64,000 nucleotides of DNA from Corynebacterium jeikeium (GTDB lineage: Bacteria > Actinomycetota > Actinomycetes > Mycobacteriales > Mycobacteriaceae). The notes beneath the pieces are model-generated. The model had not been told where the DNA came from and did no database searches. It was given only the letters and a program-made list of their open reading frames with translations. The DNA lies in the NCBI RefSeq assembly GCF_000738175.1, contig NZ_JFCH01000027.1, forward strand, positions 1 to 64,000, read 5' to 3'. The translations under genes were made by a program, and so were the position numbers. This document shows positions 47,520-61,433 of this stretch, piece by piece. How positions within the stretch are numbered: the stretch's first letter is position 1; the number at the start of each line of letters is the position of its first letter.

Positions 47520-47886
47520 CCATTTCGATGTCTATGAGATGGACTCTTGAAAGTGCTGATCTTTTCCCCCTTGTCAGTCCGCAACAGCCATGGGGCTCGG
47601 TGGAAGCCGTGTGGGCGTCACAAAAACCACGCAGGAGTTAACCTCAACACCTTTATTGTGCTACTTCACCAAGATAAGAAACAAATAGAGAAAGCGATAG
47701 GTTTACCCGAGGATTTTCGTCCAGCGGGCGGACAGTGTTGACCTGCCTTTTCTTCGAGGGGAATTCGAATCAATGGATGCTGGAGCTGCTGGAGCACTGT
47801 GCAGCGCAGCTAAGTCAGCGGCTTTATAGCGAGCAGTACCCCCTGAGGGTACGAAGCAGAAGCCTTTTCAAGCGAAAAGGTGAATC
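47520..47886. other. AT-richer intergenic region upstream of the first VWA-family paralog
   Basis: No frame here has start signals or recognisable domains. It holds a TGACGCC word on the minus strand (47614-47620) and a small palindrome GTACCC/GGGTAC near 47836-47852. Base composition is lower in GC than the neighbours. The shared upstream element of the paralog family follows from 47887. Confidence 0.5.
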
Positions 47887-47991
47887 GTTCCCTAGTGTTC
47901 TCCCTAGCATTGTTTCTCCACAGCATTGTTTCTTTGCAGCATTGATTCATTGCAGTGGAGAACTTTTTCACGTTGGGAACATTGCGTGGCC
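47887..47991 (+). promoter_or_regulatory. Upstream element A of the VWA-family genes
   Basis: GTTCCCTAG (47887-47895, preceded by GAATC) and the word GGGAACATTGCGT followed by GGCC at 47975-47991 also occur upstream of the second paralog (50176-50249). GTTCCC and GGGAAC are inverted half-sites. Between them GCATTG/TTTCT words repeat. GGGAAC resembles an ECF-sigma -35, but no convincing -10 was found. Confidence 0.5.
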
Positions 47992-48047
47992 ACGCTTCAT
48001 CCCATCCCTATAGAACACCAACAAACCCAGAAAGGCGCTGGTTCCTC

Positions 48048-49385
48048 GTGCGGTCTCCTCAAGCAAAGACCCACCAGCTTCCACAGACCTGGCGATTCGC
48101 TGTCGCAGTGTTCGCGTTTCTCACTGGCATTGCTCTGCTGCCGATCTTCGCCGTCAACGCGAACGCCGACGACGAAAGCAGAGTCGCCGGAGATTATGAA
48201 GCTGCAGGTACACCCGTCCAGCTATCCGACGATGCGACCGACGCGTTTTACCTGGGCGAGGGTTTGTACCAAAGCACCTTGCCCGGTTCCAGCAACAGCG
48301 GAGGTGATAGCGATGATAGGTGGTTCAACATCAGCATCCCTCAAGGGAGGAAAGCTGTGATCTCCGTCAATGCTGTTCCCCTGGGATCCGCTAAGGACGA
48401 TTCAGCCTCATACGGCACCCGGGTGGGATATAAAAACGACTCGTGCAGTGACAAAGTCAGTGGTTATTCCACTTCAAATAGCTGGCCCGATCCACCGGAG
48501 GCGGAAACTATAACAATTGTTCCAGAGGATGGCTGCGACCCGACGAAATATCGGGTGAATATCAGTTCTGCGGGTAGCAGCTTTGACGGCGAGCTCCCGG
48601 TGGAAATTGTCGTCGGCTTCCCGCCTATAGTCGATGGTGCCGAAGCCGGTCCGGAAAACGACCGAGAAACCCCGGATGGCGATGACAAGGACAAAGTCAA
48701 GGTGCCACACACCGACCCGAAGTCGACCCCTGGTGGCCTGTCTTATGACAAGGCGACTGAGATCACCCCAGGCACCGTTTCTGACACCCTGGTTCCAGGC
48801 GAAACAAAGTTCTACCGCATGAATGTCGACTGGGGTCAGCGCCCCCTTGCAGAGGTGGAATTCGATAAGAAGCAGACCGATGATTCCCGCCGTGGAAAAA
48901 TCTTTGTCGCTTCTCCGCGACGTGTTCAAACGTCATATTCGTCTTCGGAATCACTGGATGAGGATCTTCCAGTTACCGCCCGCGCAGTAGGCACGCCCTA
49001 TGTCTTCTTTCGCAATGGCGAAGGAAGCTCGTCCCAAGGCGATGCCAAGGAAGCTGGCCAGTGGTACGTGATGGTCTCGCTTGATGGAAGCGGTGATAAC
49101 GGCATGCAGTCCGAGGAAATCGAGTTTCGCCTGTCCACCGCCCTGGAAGGCGACAAGGTCGATGGACCGGAATGGCGTCAACCCCTAGAGCCCGGTCCGG
49201 CACCAACCCTCGAGCCCACAAGCAACGAAAACAACAGCAATAGCAGCGAAAGTGCCAATAGCGCCAGCTCCGGAAACGAGAACACTTCCCAGAGCAACGC
49301 CGTGCTGTACGTTGGCCTCGGAATCCTGGCAATCATCCTGATCGCTGCTGTGGCGGTCTACTTCACCGCCGTTCGCCGCCAGTAG
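48048..49385 (+). CDS. Secreted membrane-anchored protein, VWA-family paralog lacking the VWA domain
   Basis: About 445 residues. A signal peptide (VAVFAFLTGIALLPIFAVNANA) runs directly into the shared ~290-residue beta-rich region that starts AGTPVQLSDDATDAFYLGEGLYQS, then a Pro/Glu/Ser/Asn linker and a C-terminal helix (VLYVGLGILAIILIAAVAVYF) with a short VRRQ cytosolic tail. Compared with the paralogs at 50340 and 52362 the entire ~200-residue VWA domain is missing. GTG 48048 is chosen because the AGAAAGGCGCTG...TTCC block preceding it is the same as before the ATG of the second copy. Function unknown; probably an envelope adhesion or sensing protein. Confidence 0.78.
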   Translation: MRSPQAKTHQLPQTWRFAVAVFAFLTGIALLPIFAVNANADDESRVAGDYEAAGTPVQLSDDATDAFYLGEGLYQSTLPGSSNSGGDSDDRWFNISIPQGRKAVISVNAVPLGSAKDDSASYGTRVGYKNDSCSDKVSGYSTSNSWPDPPEAETITIVPEDGCDPTKYRVNISSAGSSFDGELPVEIVVGFPPIVDGAEAGPENDRETPDGDDKDKVKVPHTDPKSTPGGLSYDKATEITPGTVSDTLVPGETKFYRMNVDWGQRPLAEVEFDKKQTDDSRRGKIFVASPRRVQTSYSSSESLDEDLPVTARAVGTPYVFFRNGEGSSSQGDAKEAGQWYVMVSLDGSGDNGMQSEEIEFRLSTALEGDKVDGPEWRQPLEPGPAPTLEPTSNENNSNSSESANSASSGNENTSQSNAVLYVGLGILAIILIAAVAVYFTAVRRQ

Positions 49386-49397
49386 CGATTTTCCGCC

Positions 49398-49426
49398 AGT
49401 AGCGCTATGCCACCGGTGGCGCTACT
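49398..49426. terminator. Hairpin between convergent genes
   Basis: Perfect arms AGTAGCGC / GCGCTACT with a 13-nt loop between the first VWA-family paralog and dnaQ-like gene. The dnaQ stop codon lies in one arm. There is no T-run, so it may stop or protect transcripts only weakly. Confidence 0.45.
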
Positions 49427-50096
49427 CCGCCAGTGGCCAGGCGGTGTTGACGGGCACGTCCCTGCCCTTCTTCTGGAACCATTCCTGCAGCCCCTTCTGG
49501 GACTCGTAGAACCAGGTGGCCTGGGAGAGCATCAGTTCATCTGCTGACATTTGTGTCACCTCGGGATACTTGCGCGCCAGCATCCACGCCACACGGGCGG
49601 CGGCCACCGCATCCGCCGTCGCCTCGTGGGCATTGTCCAAGCTCACACCGTAGTGTTCGCACACACTCTCCAAGGTGCGCTTGCCTTTGCGGTACTGGTC
49701 CTTCGCCCTATCAACAACATAGGGATCGAACACCGGCCCGTCGACGGTAAAGCTGGGCTCCAATGCCCGCAACACACTGAGGTCGTAGGCGGCGTTGTAG
49801 ACGATCAATGTGGCTCCGGCGCGCCAGGCCTCCCGAATTCCTTCGATGGTTTTTGCCAGTACTTCGCCGTGGTCCTCGCCGTGTTCACGGGCGTATTCGG
49901 TAGTGATGCCATGCACATCAGAAGCCTGCTGCGGAATCTCCACGCCGGGATCGGCGAGCATCTCAATGTCGTTCCGCTCGCGCCCCTTGATGGTCACGAG
50001 TGCGCTGGTGACGATACGAGCGGTCTTTGGGTCTACTCCAGTGGTTTCCAGGTCGAAGCTCAGCATGTGTGCCGGATCAAAATGCGGTGCAGTCAT
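49422..50096 (-). CDS. DnaQ-like 3'-5' exonuclease (DEDDh family)
   Basis: 224 residues. Exonuclease motifs: SFDLETTGVDP (Asp-x-Glu), IVYNAAYDLSVL (second Asp) and HEATADAVAAARVAW (His and last Asp). Stand-alone enzymes of this kind proofread or trim DNA; the neighbour ligA supports a DNA-repair role, and a similar gene lies near ligA in C. glutamicum. ATG 50096 follows TAGAGT (50104-50109) by 7 nt; the frame to 50126 would begin before the promoter. The gene separates the first VWA-family paralog from the other two on the opposite strand. Confidence 0.85.
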   Translation of the reverse strand: MTAPHFDPAHMLSFDLETTGVDPKTARIVTSALVTIKGRERNDIEMLADPGVEIPQQASDVHGITTEYAREHGEDHGEVLAKTIEGIREAWRAGATLIVYNAAYDLSVLRALEPSFTVDGPVFDPYVVDRAKDQYRKGKRTLESVCEHYGVSLDNAHEATADAVAAARVAWMLARKYPEVTQMSADELMLSQATWFYESQKGLQEWFQKKGRDVPVNTAWPLAE

Positions 50097-50175
50097 GTCG
50101 ACCACTCTATAACGAGCGCCGGACACCCCCTGAAGGCCCGAAAGAAAGAGTCCTTTTCCTGCGGAATCTATCGAT

Positions 50176-50249
50176 GTTCCCTAGGATTTCTACCCAGATT
50201 GGGAGATTTCTCACAGGAACTTTCCACGCATCGGGAACATTGCGTTGCC
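50176..50249 (+). promoter_or_regulatory. Upstream element B of the VWA-family genes
   Basis: Second copy of the element at 47887-47991: GTTCCCTAG at 50176-50184 and GGGAACATTGCGT at 50233-50245, followed by TGCC. The inverted half-sites are closer together here (about 50 bp versus 80). A second shared block (CCAGAAAGGCGCTG.TTCC) directly precedes the start codon. Confidence 0.5.
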
Positions 50250-50339
50250 GTGAAGCGTCCCACTCCCGTAAGGAAAAATTCTCTCAGGCTAAGCCAGCAA
50301 CTAAACGGCATATCCAAACCAGAAAGGCGCTGATTCCCC

Positions 50340-52319
50340 ATGCACGAAGTTAAATCTGCTCACCAGATAAAAGTGAGACAAAAGCCTGGTACAGGGAGGC
50401 TTGCTGCGGCGGTGCTCGCTTTCCTCACCATCATGGCGCTGCTTCCGATCCTCGCAGTTAACGCCAACGCCGAAGACAACGAAAACTCCGGTGACGCTGG
50501 TGGCGACGGCGATGGCAAGGTCGCCGTCGTTCTTGACGCCTCAGACTCCATGGCCGAAAAAGATGCTGGCAACGGTGAAACCCGCATGGACGCAGCCAAG
50601 AAGGCTGCCAACGACACGGTGAAAACTCTGGCCGACAAAGCCGAAACCACCGTCATCGCCTACGGCTCCAAGGAATCCAACGCCCCCGACAACCGCGAGA
50701 AGGGCTGCCAGGACATCACCACGCTGGCGCCCCTGGGCAAGAACAAGCCCGAGGATCTGGAAGGCAAGATCAACGAACTAGAACCCAAGGGTTACACCCC
50801 CATCGGCAACGCCATCAAAAAAGCCGCCGAAGAACTAGGCGACTCCGGCACGCGCAACATCATCCTCGTCTCCGACGGCATCGACACCTGCGCCCCACCA
50901 CCAGTCTGCGACGTCGCCGAAGACATCGCCGGCGACGGCATCGACCTGGCCATCCACACCGTCGGATTCAAAGTCGACGACAAAGCCCAAAAAGAACTCG
51001 AATGCATCTCCGACGTCTCCGGCGGCACCTACACCTCCGCAGACGACACCGAAGCACTCACCGAAGCACTCACCGACGCCGCCCAACGCGTCGCCGGAAA
51101 CTACGAATCCGCAGGCACACCAGTCCAACTAGCCGACAACGCCACCGACGGGTTCTACCTCGGCGAAGGCCTCTACCAAAGCACACTGCCCTCCCCTAAG
51201 GGATCCAACAAGGACGGCGCCGACAAGTGGTTCAGCATCAGCGTCCCAGAAGGCAAGCAGGCACAGGTAACCGCAAACCTGGTTCCAGTTGGCTTCGAAG
51301 GCGGCGACCACATCTACTACAACATCAACGTTGAATATAAGAACGACAGCTGCAGCGACAAGGGCTCTGGCTACTTCGGAAGCTCTAATTGGCCCGGCCC
51401 GCCAGAGGCGGAGTCCGTCACTATCGACCCTGAAGAGGACTGCGATCCGACGAAGTATCGCGTGAAGCTGCACCACTCCGGCACCGAAATGGACCGTGAC
51501 CTGCCCGTCGAGATCATGGTCGGGTTCGCGCCTCAGGTCGACGGCGCCGATGCCGGACCGGAGAATGATCGCGAAACCCCGAAGGGCAAGGACAAAGACG
51601 AGGTCAAGGTGCCCAGCACCTCCCCGAAGCCGACCCCCGGCGGCACGTCGTACAACAACGCGACCGAGATCTCCCCGGGCACTGTGTCCGACACCCTGGT
51701 TCCCGGCGAGACGAAGTTCTACCGCATGAATGTCGACTGGGGCCAGCGCCCCATCGCGGAAGTCGAGTTCGACAAGAAAAACACGGACGATTCCCGTAAC
51801 GGCGACATTTACGTAGCGTCGCCGCGTCGCGAAGTCACGTCTGAGCAGACAATTCGGACCCTCGACAAGGATGTCCCCACCACCGCACGTGCTGTGAGTA
51901 CGCCGTATGTCTTCTACCGCAACCGTGAAGAAAACGTGGCGCATCAGGAAGCTTCGGACGCTGGCCAGTGGTACGTCATGGTCACCCTCGAGGGCTACAA
52001 AGACAACGGAAAGCAAGCTAAGGACATCGAATTCCGCCTGTCCACCGCAGTGGAAGGCAACAAGGTCGATGGACCGGAGTGGCGTCAAACCCTAGAGCCC
52101 GGACCGGAGCCTACCCCCGAGCCGCCAGGAACCAACGACGACGGCAACGACGGCCAGGAGAACAACGGAAACTCCAACGACGATGAGTCCAATGTCCAGG
52201 CCAAGGACATCGACAATGCTTCCCAGAGCAACACGATCCTGTACATCGGTCTGGGTGTCCTAGTCCTCATCCTGCTCGCTGCGGTGGCCGTCTACTTCAC
52301 CGCCGTTCGCCGCAAGTAA
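50340..52319 (+). CDS. Membrane-anchored von Willebrand factor A protein with intact metal site
   Basis: 659 residues. Signal peptide at about 20-44 (LAAAVLAFLTIMALLPILAVNANA). VWA domain about 58-245 with a complete MIDAS: D66-A-S68-D-S70, Thr in YTPIGNAI and Asp in VSDGIDTC. Then the family-specific beta-rich region (about 255-600) beginning AGTPVQLADNATDGFYLGEGLYQS, a Pro/Glu/Asn linker and the anchor helix LYIGLGVLVLILLAAVAVYF with VRRK tail. Extracellular VWA domains bind protein ligands via metal; a role in adhesion or complex assembly is inference. ATG 50340 follows AGAAAGG by 12 nt. The next gene is a paralog 42 bp downstream. Confidence 0.85.
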   Translation: MHEVKSAHQIKVRQKPGTGRLAAAVLAFLTIMALLPILAVNANAEDNENSGDAGGDGDGKVAVVLDASDSMAEKDAGNGETRMDAAKKAANDTVKTLADKAETTVIAYGSKESNAPDNREKGCQDITTLAPLGKNKPEDLEGKINELEPKGYTPIGNAIKKAAEELGDSGTRNIILVSDGIDTCAPPPVCDVAEDIAGDGIDLAIHTVGFKVDDKAQKELECISDVSGGTYTSADDTEALTEALTDAAQRVAGNYESAGTPVQLADNATDGFYLGEGLYQSTLPSPKGSNKDGADKWFSISVPEGKQAQVTANLVPVGFEGGDHIYYNINVEYKNDSCSDKGSGYFGSSNWPGPPEAESVTIDPEEDCDPTKYRVKLHHSGTEMDRDLPVEIMVGFAPQVDGADAGPENDRETPKGKDKDEVKVPSTSPKPTPGGTSYNNATEISPGTVSDTLVPGETKFYRMNVDWGQRPIAEVEFDKKNTDDSRNGDIYVASPRREVTSEQTIRTLDKDVPTTARAVSTPYVFYRNREENVAHQEASDAGQWYVMVTLEGYKDNGKQAKDIEFRLSTAVEGNKVDGPEWRQTLEPGPEPTPEPPGTNDDGNDGQENNGNSNDDESNVQAKDIDNASQSNTILYIGLGVLVLILLAAVAVYFTAVRRK

Positions 52320-52361
52320 CAGCACCCCCGCAAAGCCGGAACTAGAGAGGGTTGATTCCCC

Positions 52362-56433
<4,072 letters not shown>

Positions 56434-56496
56434 ACACAGAGTTCTTGTGCAGGCCACGAACAACACAGACCGAACAGATGCGAAAGGTAGAAACGA

Positions 56497-57327
56497 ATGA
56501 CTGAAACTTCAGCTCTTTCCCTCCCGGAGATCGGGCTCGGCACCTACAAGATGCAGGGCCAGGCGGGCGCGGACTCCGTGGCTGCGGGCATCCGCGCGGG
56601 CTACCGTCTGATCGACACGGCCTACAACTACGAAAACGAAGGCGCGGTGGGCGCGGGCGTCCGCGCTGCGACCGGCGCCGGCGGGATCCGCCGCGACGAG
56701 GTGATCGTCACCTCCAAGCTGCCCGGCCGTTATCAGCGGCACGACGACGCTGTCGCCTCCGTCGAGGAATCCCTCTTCCGTTTGGGGCTGGATCGCATCG
56801 ACCTGCACCTCATCCACTGGCCGAATCCCAAGCAGGGCCACTACGTCGAAGCCTTCGAAACGCTGCTGGAGCTGCGCGAACGCGGGCTGATCCGCCACGT
56901 GGGTGTGTGCAACTTCCTGCCCGAGCACCTGGAGGCCGTCCACGCCGCTACTGGCGAGTACCCGGTGGTCAACCAGATCGAGCTGCACCCGCACTTCCCG
57001 CAGGCCGAGGCCGTCGCGGCCCACCGCGAGCTGGGCATCGTGACGCAGGCCTGGTCGCCGCTGTTGCGCGGCGCGGTTCTGGAGGAGCCGGTCATTGCCG
57101 AGATTGCTGACGCCCACTCCGCAACCCCCGGGCAGGTCGTCCTCGCGTGGCACCGCGGCCGCGGGGTGTTGGCGATCCCGAAGGCTGCCTCAGAGGATCG
57201 GCAGCGCGAAAACTTGGACTCCCTGAACGTGACGCTGAGTGACGCGGAGATCGAGGCCATCACGGCGCTGGGCCGCCCGGACGGGCGCCGGAAGAACCAG
57301 GATCCGGCGGTCTACGAGGAGTTCTAG
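56497..57327 (+). CDS. Aldo-keto reductase
   Basis: 276 residues, (beta/alpha)8 barrel. The catalytic set Asp-Tyr-Lys-His is visible in LIDTAYNYENE, VTSKLPG and HLIHWPNP. NADPH-binding IPKAASEDRQRENLDSL lies near the end. It resembles 2,5-diketo-gluconate reductases and reduces aldehydes or ketones with NADPH; physiological substrate unknown. ATG 56497 is preceded by GAAAGG. It follows ligA in the same direction and converges with the MetE-like gene. Confidence 0.9.
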   Translation: MTETSALSLPEIGLGTYKMQGQAGADSVAAGIRAGYRLIDTAYNYENEGAVGAGVRAATGAGGIRRDEVIVTSKLPGRYQRHDDAVASVEESLFRLGLDRIDLHLIHWPNPKQGHYVEAFETLLELRERGLIRHVGVCNFLPEHLEAVHAATGEYPVVNQIELHPHFPQAEAVAAHRELGIVTQAWSPLLRGAVLEEPVIAEIADAHSATPGQVVLAWHRGRGVLAIPKAASEDRQRENLDSLNVTLSDAEIEAITALGRPDGRRKNQDPAVYEEF

Positions 57328-57422
57328 CGCTGCCGCATGCGCCGCGCTCAGTCGCGCTCAGCGTTGCACACCCGCGCTCAGGCGCGCCGCGGGTTCGCGC
57401 TAGAGCAGCACCAGTTGCACTA

Positions 57423-58538
57423 TCAATTGCGCCAGAGAAGCGCCGCCGCGTGGCGCGCCCGCGCCGCAGCCACGGAGGCCTGCGCGGCGGTGCGCTTGCC
57501 CTCGGGCACCACGATGTCCACCAGCCCCGGCAGTTCGTCGGCTGGCAGCGTCCACTGCTCCCACTGGCGCAGAACGGCGCGGGCGATGTCGCCCGCGGCG
57601 GCCTCCACGTCGGCCCCGCTGACGTCCTCGGCAGAGGCGCCGACACTCTCCCCACCGGCTGGCTCCGGATGCCCGACAGCATGCCCTCGACCGCCGGCAG
57701 TCTCCCTGCCAACCGGCGGCGCCGCCTGGGGCACCGCCCAGCCAATCCCCTGGCCACGTCCAATCATCCCGCCGACCAGGTCCTTTCCGCTGGTTGTCCG
57801 CAACTGATCCGCGGGCACCACGATGCGATGGAAGCCGGGCGCGTGCGAGAGGGCGTCATCGATAAAAGACCCCGTGTCCAGCACCACTGGGCGCGCGACC
57901 TGCTGCTGGAAGCGCTGCCACACCCCGTAAATGAACTCGCGGTCGACGGCGGGGATCGTATCGAAGCGGGTGGCACCGGGTAGGCCGCCCATGACCTCGC
58001 GGACGCGCGGCTCGTGGAGCGCAATGATGACTTCGCAGCCGAGCGCCGCCGACAGTGCGCCGGCGATCTGCTCCACGCCGAAACCCAGGTGCAGGGCGCA
58101 GTCCTTAAACGCCGGGCGGTCGCGCAAAACTGGGTGGCCGCGGAACTCCACGTCCGCGCCGAAAGTCCACGGGCCGGTGACGTGCAGCATCAGCCGCTCT
58201 GCCTTGCCCGTCAGCAGCTCCTCGGCAGCATCCGTGGCCTCGCGTACCCAGCCGTCCATGCGCCGGGATTCTAGGCTCGGGTGGGCAGTCAGCTCCCAGC
58301 CACGGGGATTAGCGCGGATCGGAACTTGCGCGAAGCTGGCCGTCACCGCAGTGAGATCCCCCGCCCGCCCGCAGCGAGGGAACGACAAGACCGGCGGCAC
58401 GCCTGTGTCCTCGTCCACGTCGCACGTGCGAGTCAGCGCCGACTGGATCGCGGCGCGGACCTCCGCGTGATCCGTGACGGTGTTCTCCCACCACCCCAGG
58501 CGCCCGATCGGCACCGGCTGCACGGTGTTGCCTGCCAT
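57423..58538 (-). CDS. MetE-like (cobalamin-independent methionine synthase fold) protein
   Basis: About 371 residues with the UROD/MetE barrel pattern: GRLGWWENTV, LHVTGPWTFG, LGCEVIIALHEPRV and PVVLDTGSF. The full zinc site of true MetE was not recognised, so synthase activity is doubtful. Homologs next to mnmA and ligA in actinobacteria (for example M. tuberculosis Rv3015c) are conserved without known function. ATG 58538 lies 8 bp after the mnmA stop with AGAGG upstream; the longer frame to 58688 overlaps mnmA. A low-complexity insert (about 270-310) varies from the conserved core. Confidence 0.75.
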   Translation of the reverse strand: MAGNTVQPVPIGRLGWWENTVTDHAEVRAAIQSALTRTCDVDEDTGVPPVLSFPRCGRAGDLTAVTASFAQVPIRANPRGWELTAHPSLESRRMDGWVREATDAAEELLTGKAERLMLHVTGPWTFGADVEFRGHPVLRDRPAFKDCALHLGFGVEQIAGALSAALGCEVIIALHEPRVREVMGGLPGATRFDTIPAVDREFIYGVWQRFQQQVARPVVLDTGSFIDDALSHAPGFHRIVVPADQLRTTSGKDLVGGMIGRGQGIGWAVPQAAPPVGRETAGGRGHAVGHPEPAGGESVGASAEDVSGADVEAAAGDIARAVLRQWEQWTLPADELPGLVDIVVPEGKRTAAQASVAAARARHAAALLWRN

Positions 58539-58545
58539 CGCCGTG

Positions 58546-59769
58546 CTACGCCTCTGCTGGCGTTGCGCGCTCACCTGCGCTGCCAGCGGCTTCGGCATTA
58601 GCCGCGCTATCCCGCAGTGCAGGGCCACCCGCATCGCTCCACGGCGCAGTAGCGCGGATGGTGCCGCTGCCGAGCAGGATATCGCCATCGGCGTCCGGCT
58701 GGTAGATCACGGCGGCCTGACCGCGCGCCACGCCCTGCAACGGCTCGTGCAGGTCTAGCTCCAGGCGCCACGGGCTCTCGCCCTCCTTCTTGACGCGCCC
58801 CGCCGGCGTGGTTTCTTCCGGGTCGTCCACCAGTCGCGCAGTGGCGGGCACTACCCCACCGTGGGCGCGCACCTGCACTTCGCATTCAAACTCGCGGCCG
58901 TGCACGGCAGGGTCCAGGCGCTTCAGTCGATCGGCCGTGATCGCTCCGATGCGGAGATCGTCGCGCTGACCGATGGTCACGGTGCCCGTGGCGGCGTCAA
59001 TATCCGTCACATAGCGCGGCTTGCCATCCAGCCCCTCGCGTGGCAGCCCCAGCCCCTTGCGCTGGCCGATGGTGAAGCCGTACACGCCGTCGTGTTCGGC
59101 AACAGTCGAGCCGTCCTGGTCCTTCATCAACCCCGGCCGCAGGCCGATCTGCTTGCCCAGAAAAGCCTGCGTCTGCCCGTCGGGGATGAAGCAGATGTCG
59201 TGGGAATCCGGCTTGGAGGCCACACCGAAGCCGCGGTCCTTCGCCTCCTCGCGGATCTCCGGCTTGATCGTGTCGCCAACCGGGAACATGCAGTGCGCCA
59301 GCTGCTCGTCGGTCAGCACGCCCAGCACGTACGACTGGTCCTTGTTGGCGTCCACGCCGCGGCGCATCACGCCATCGTGCAGGCGGGCGTAGTGCCCGGT
59401 CACCACGGCATCGAATCCCAGCGCGATGGAACGGTCCAGCAGCGCCTCGAACTTGATCTTCTCGTTGCAGCGCAGGCACGGGTTCGGGGTCTCGCCGATG
59501 GCGTAGGAATCCACGAAGTCGTCGATCACGTCGGCCTTGAAGCGATCGGAAAAGTCCCACACGTAGAAAGGGATCCCCAGCTTGTCGGCCACGCGGCGTG
59601 CGTCCGCGGAGTCCTCCAGGGAGCAGCACCCGCGCGAGCCCGCCCGCACAGCCTCGGGAGACTGGGACAGCGCCAGGTGTACGCCGATCACTTCGTGTCC
59701 GGCCTCGAGCGCTCGGGAGGCCGCCACGGCGGAATCCACACCGCCACTCATTGCTGCTACTACTCGCAT
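58546..59769 (-). CDS. mnmA: tRNA-specific 2-thiouridylase
   Basis: 407 residues from ATG 59769, set by TAGGGT (59777-59782) 7 nt upstream; the GTG at 59778 is inside the hexamer. PP-loop [17 protein letters not shown], first catalytic Cys in [11 protein letters not shown], second Cys in [10 protein letters not shown]. It thiolates U34 of Lys, Glu and Gln tRNAs with sulfur from a cysteine desulfurase, which is encoded just upstream. The same order desulfurase-mnmA occurs in mycobacteria. The last ~35 residues (Ala/Gly/Glu-rich) extend past the usual end. Confidence 0.95.
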   Translation of the reverse strand: MRVVAAMSGGVDSAVAASRALEAGHEVIGVHLALSQSPEAVRAGSRGCCSLEDSADARRVADKLGIPFYVWDFSDRFKADVIDDFVDSYAIGETPNPCLRCNEKIKFEALLDRSIALGFDAVVTGHYARLHDGVMRRGVDANKDQSYVLGVLTDEQLAHCMFPVGDTIKPEIREEAKDRGFGVASKPDSHDICFIPDGQTQAFLGKQIGLRPGLMKDQDGSTVAEHDGVYGFTIGQRKGLGLPREGLDGKPRYVTDIDAATGTVTIGQRDDLRIGAITADRLKRLDPAVHGREFECEVQVRAHGGVVPATARLVDDPEETTPAGRVKKEGESPWRLELDLHEPLQGVARGQAAVIYQPDADGDILLGSGTIRATAPWSDAGGPALRDSAANAEAAGSAGERATPAEA

Positions 59770-59837
59770 GTTTGGCACCCTACTCGGGTATCGGCCTCTT
59801 AGGCCATTCCGCTGAGCTATTCAGCTAGCCCACCCAG

Positions 59838-61082
59838 CTAGGCCATTCCGGCGGCGCGGGCCTGCTCGACCACGCGCGGCAGGATGCCCGCCAGGTACTC
59901 GACCTGGTCGTCGGTGATGTCCGCGCCCAGGGTTAGCCGCAGCGCTCCCCTTGCCACGTCCACTGGCACGCCCATGGCGGTCAGCACGTGGCTGGCGCGG
60001 TTCACCCCGGCGCTGCAGGCGGAGCCCGTCGATGCGTCCACCCCGGCGGCGTCCAAAAGCATGATCAGTGAGTCGCCCTCCGCGCCGGGGAAGCTCATGT
60101 GCAGGTGCCCGGGCAGCGCACCGACCTCGGGGGTCCAGATCCGCACGCCGTCGATGCCCTGCGCCGCCGCCCGTAGCCTCTCGCGCGCCACGCGCATTCT
60201 GGCGGTTGCTTGTTCTAGTTCTTTAATTGATGACGCCAACGCCGCCGCACATCCCACCGCACCCTGTACGTTCACGGTGCCGGAGCGGAGCTTTCGCTCC
60301 TGGCCGCCTCCGCGCACGGGGCTTAAGATGTCCGCGTCCCGGCGGGCGAGCAGCAGTCCCGTGTTCTTCGGGCCGCCGAACTTGTGAGCGCTGGCGGCGA
60401 GCGTGGTGGCGCCGAGGGCGTGGAAGTCGACGGGGATGTGGCCGACGGCTTGCACCGCATCGGTGTGGAAGGGCACGCCGTTATTGCGAGCAAAGCTGGC
60501 GAGCGTCTCCACCGGCTGGATCGCGCCTGTTTCGTTATTGGCCCACATGCAGGTCAGCAGCGCGAGGTCGCTAGGCGCGTCCGCGCCGTTTTCTAGACCG
60601 GCGATCCAGTCTTCGTCACGGATGCGGCCGGCGGCGTCTGTAGGAAGGACCGCACGGTCAAAGCCCAGATCGAGCGGCCCGGCCGTGAGCCAGTCGACGG
60701 ACTCGACCACGGCGGGGTGTTCGATGTCGGAGCTGGCGATCACATGCGCGCCCCGGTGAGCCTTCGAACCAAACGCGAGACCCTGGATGGCGATGTTGTC
60801 GGCCTCCGTGCCAGAGCCGGTGAAGATCACCTCTGCTGCATCCGCGCCGAGGAGTTCGGCGATCTGCTCGCGGGCGTCCTCTAGGCTGCGGCGGGCATCG
60901 CGGCCGGTCTTGTACTGGCCAGCGGGGTTCAGCAGCTCCGCGGCGCGCTCCATCGCTTCCTGCGCTTCGGGGCGCAGAGCTTGAGACGCCGCGTTGTCCA
61001 CGTACAGGCGCCCCCGCGCGCCCGCTGCACCAGTCGGCGATCCTGGCACTGGGCTCTTCGCTGCGTGGTTGGTCTTGTTCAC
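59838..61082 (-). CDS. Cysteine desulfurase (NifS/IscS family)
   Basis: 414 residues. PLP-binding Lys in LAASAHKFGGPKNTG, substrate region VDNAASQALRPEAQEAMERA, and the sulfur-carrying Cys in ASTGSACSAGVN. It supplies persulfide sulfur, most likely to MnmA encoded 68 bp downstream. The first ~22 residues (HAAKSPVPGSPTGAAGARG) are low-complexity. GTG 61082 has TAGGGT 6 nt before it. The ligand sequence around the active Cys is of the short-loop NifS class; whether it also serves Fe-S assembly is not shown. Confidence 0.93.
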   Translation of the reverse strand: MNKTNHAAKSPVPGSPTGAAGARGRLYVDNAASQALRPEAQEAMERAAELLNPAGQYKTGRDARRSLEDAREQIAELLGADAAEVIFTGSGTEADNIAIQGLAFGSKAHRGAHVIASSDIEHPAVVESVDWLTAGPLDLGFDRAVLPTDAAGRIRDEDWIAGLENGADAPSDLALLTCMWANNETGAIQPVETLASFARNNGVPFHTDAVQAVGHIPVDFHALGATTLAASAHKFGGPKNTGLLLARRDADILSPVRGGGQERKLRSGTVNVQGAVGCAAALASSIKELEQATARMRVARERLRAAAQGIDGVRIWTPEVGALPGHLHMSFPGAEGDSLIMLLDAAGVDASTGSACSAGVNRASHVLTAMGVPVDVARGALRLTLGADITDDQVEYLAGILPRVVEQARAAGMA

Positions 61083-61184
61083 GCCCCTACCCTACTTCTT
61101 GGGCATCGCACACCGCGCACGGGACCGCTGCCTCTTGATACCCTTCAAGTACTCAGAGCTGATCCGCGACAGGAGTAATCGCAC

Positions 61185-61391
61185 ATGGGTCACGCAGAGT
61201 GCCTATTGATGGTACTGATCGCGCTTCTTGTCCTTGCGGTTCCTGGCCTTCTCATCGCGATCATCTATATGCTTCGGAAGAACAAGAAGGACACAGTCAC
61301 AGTCACGGACACAGCCACAGTCACAGTCACGGACACAGCCGGATCCAGAGATCTCAGGTCTAACACTTCTAACAAGCCCACCGAGATCTAA
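61185..61391 (+). CDS. Small membrane protein, hypothetical
   Basis: 68 residues. One hydrophobic helix at about 6-29 (LLMVLIALLVLAVPGLLIAIIY), a basic cluster RKNKKD, then a Thr/Val/Asp repeat (TVTDTATVTVTDTA) coded by a short tandem repeat at about 61298-61339. AGGAG lies 9 nt before ATG 61185, a good ribosome-binding site. The gene is 42 bp upstream of the AAA ATPase in the same direction, though that gene has its own promoter-like hexamer. No family was recognised. Confidence 0.5.
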   Translation: MGHAECLLMVLIALLVLAVPGLLIAIIYMLRKNKKDTVTVTDTATVTVTDTAGSRDLRSNTSNKPTEI

Positions 61392-61433
61392 CAGATCTAA
61401 CAAAAACGCCAAGCTTTCACTATGGTGTGAGAC

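Noticed and set aside
47547-47741. Possible small gene of about 64 codons
   Set aside because: No ribosome-binding site or hexamer at the right distance and no recognisable family; composition fits intergenic DNA.
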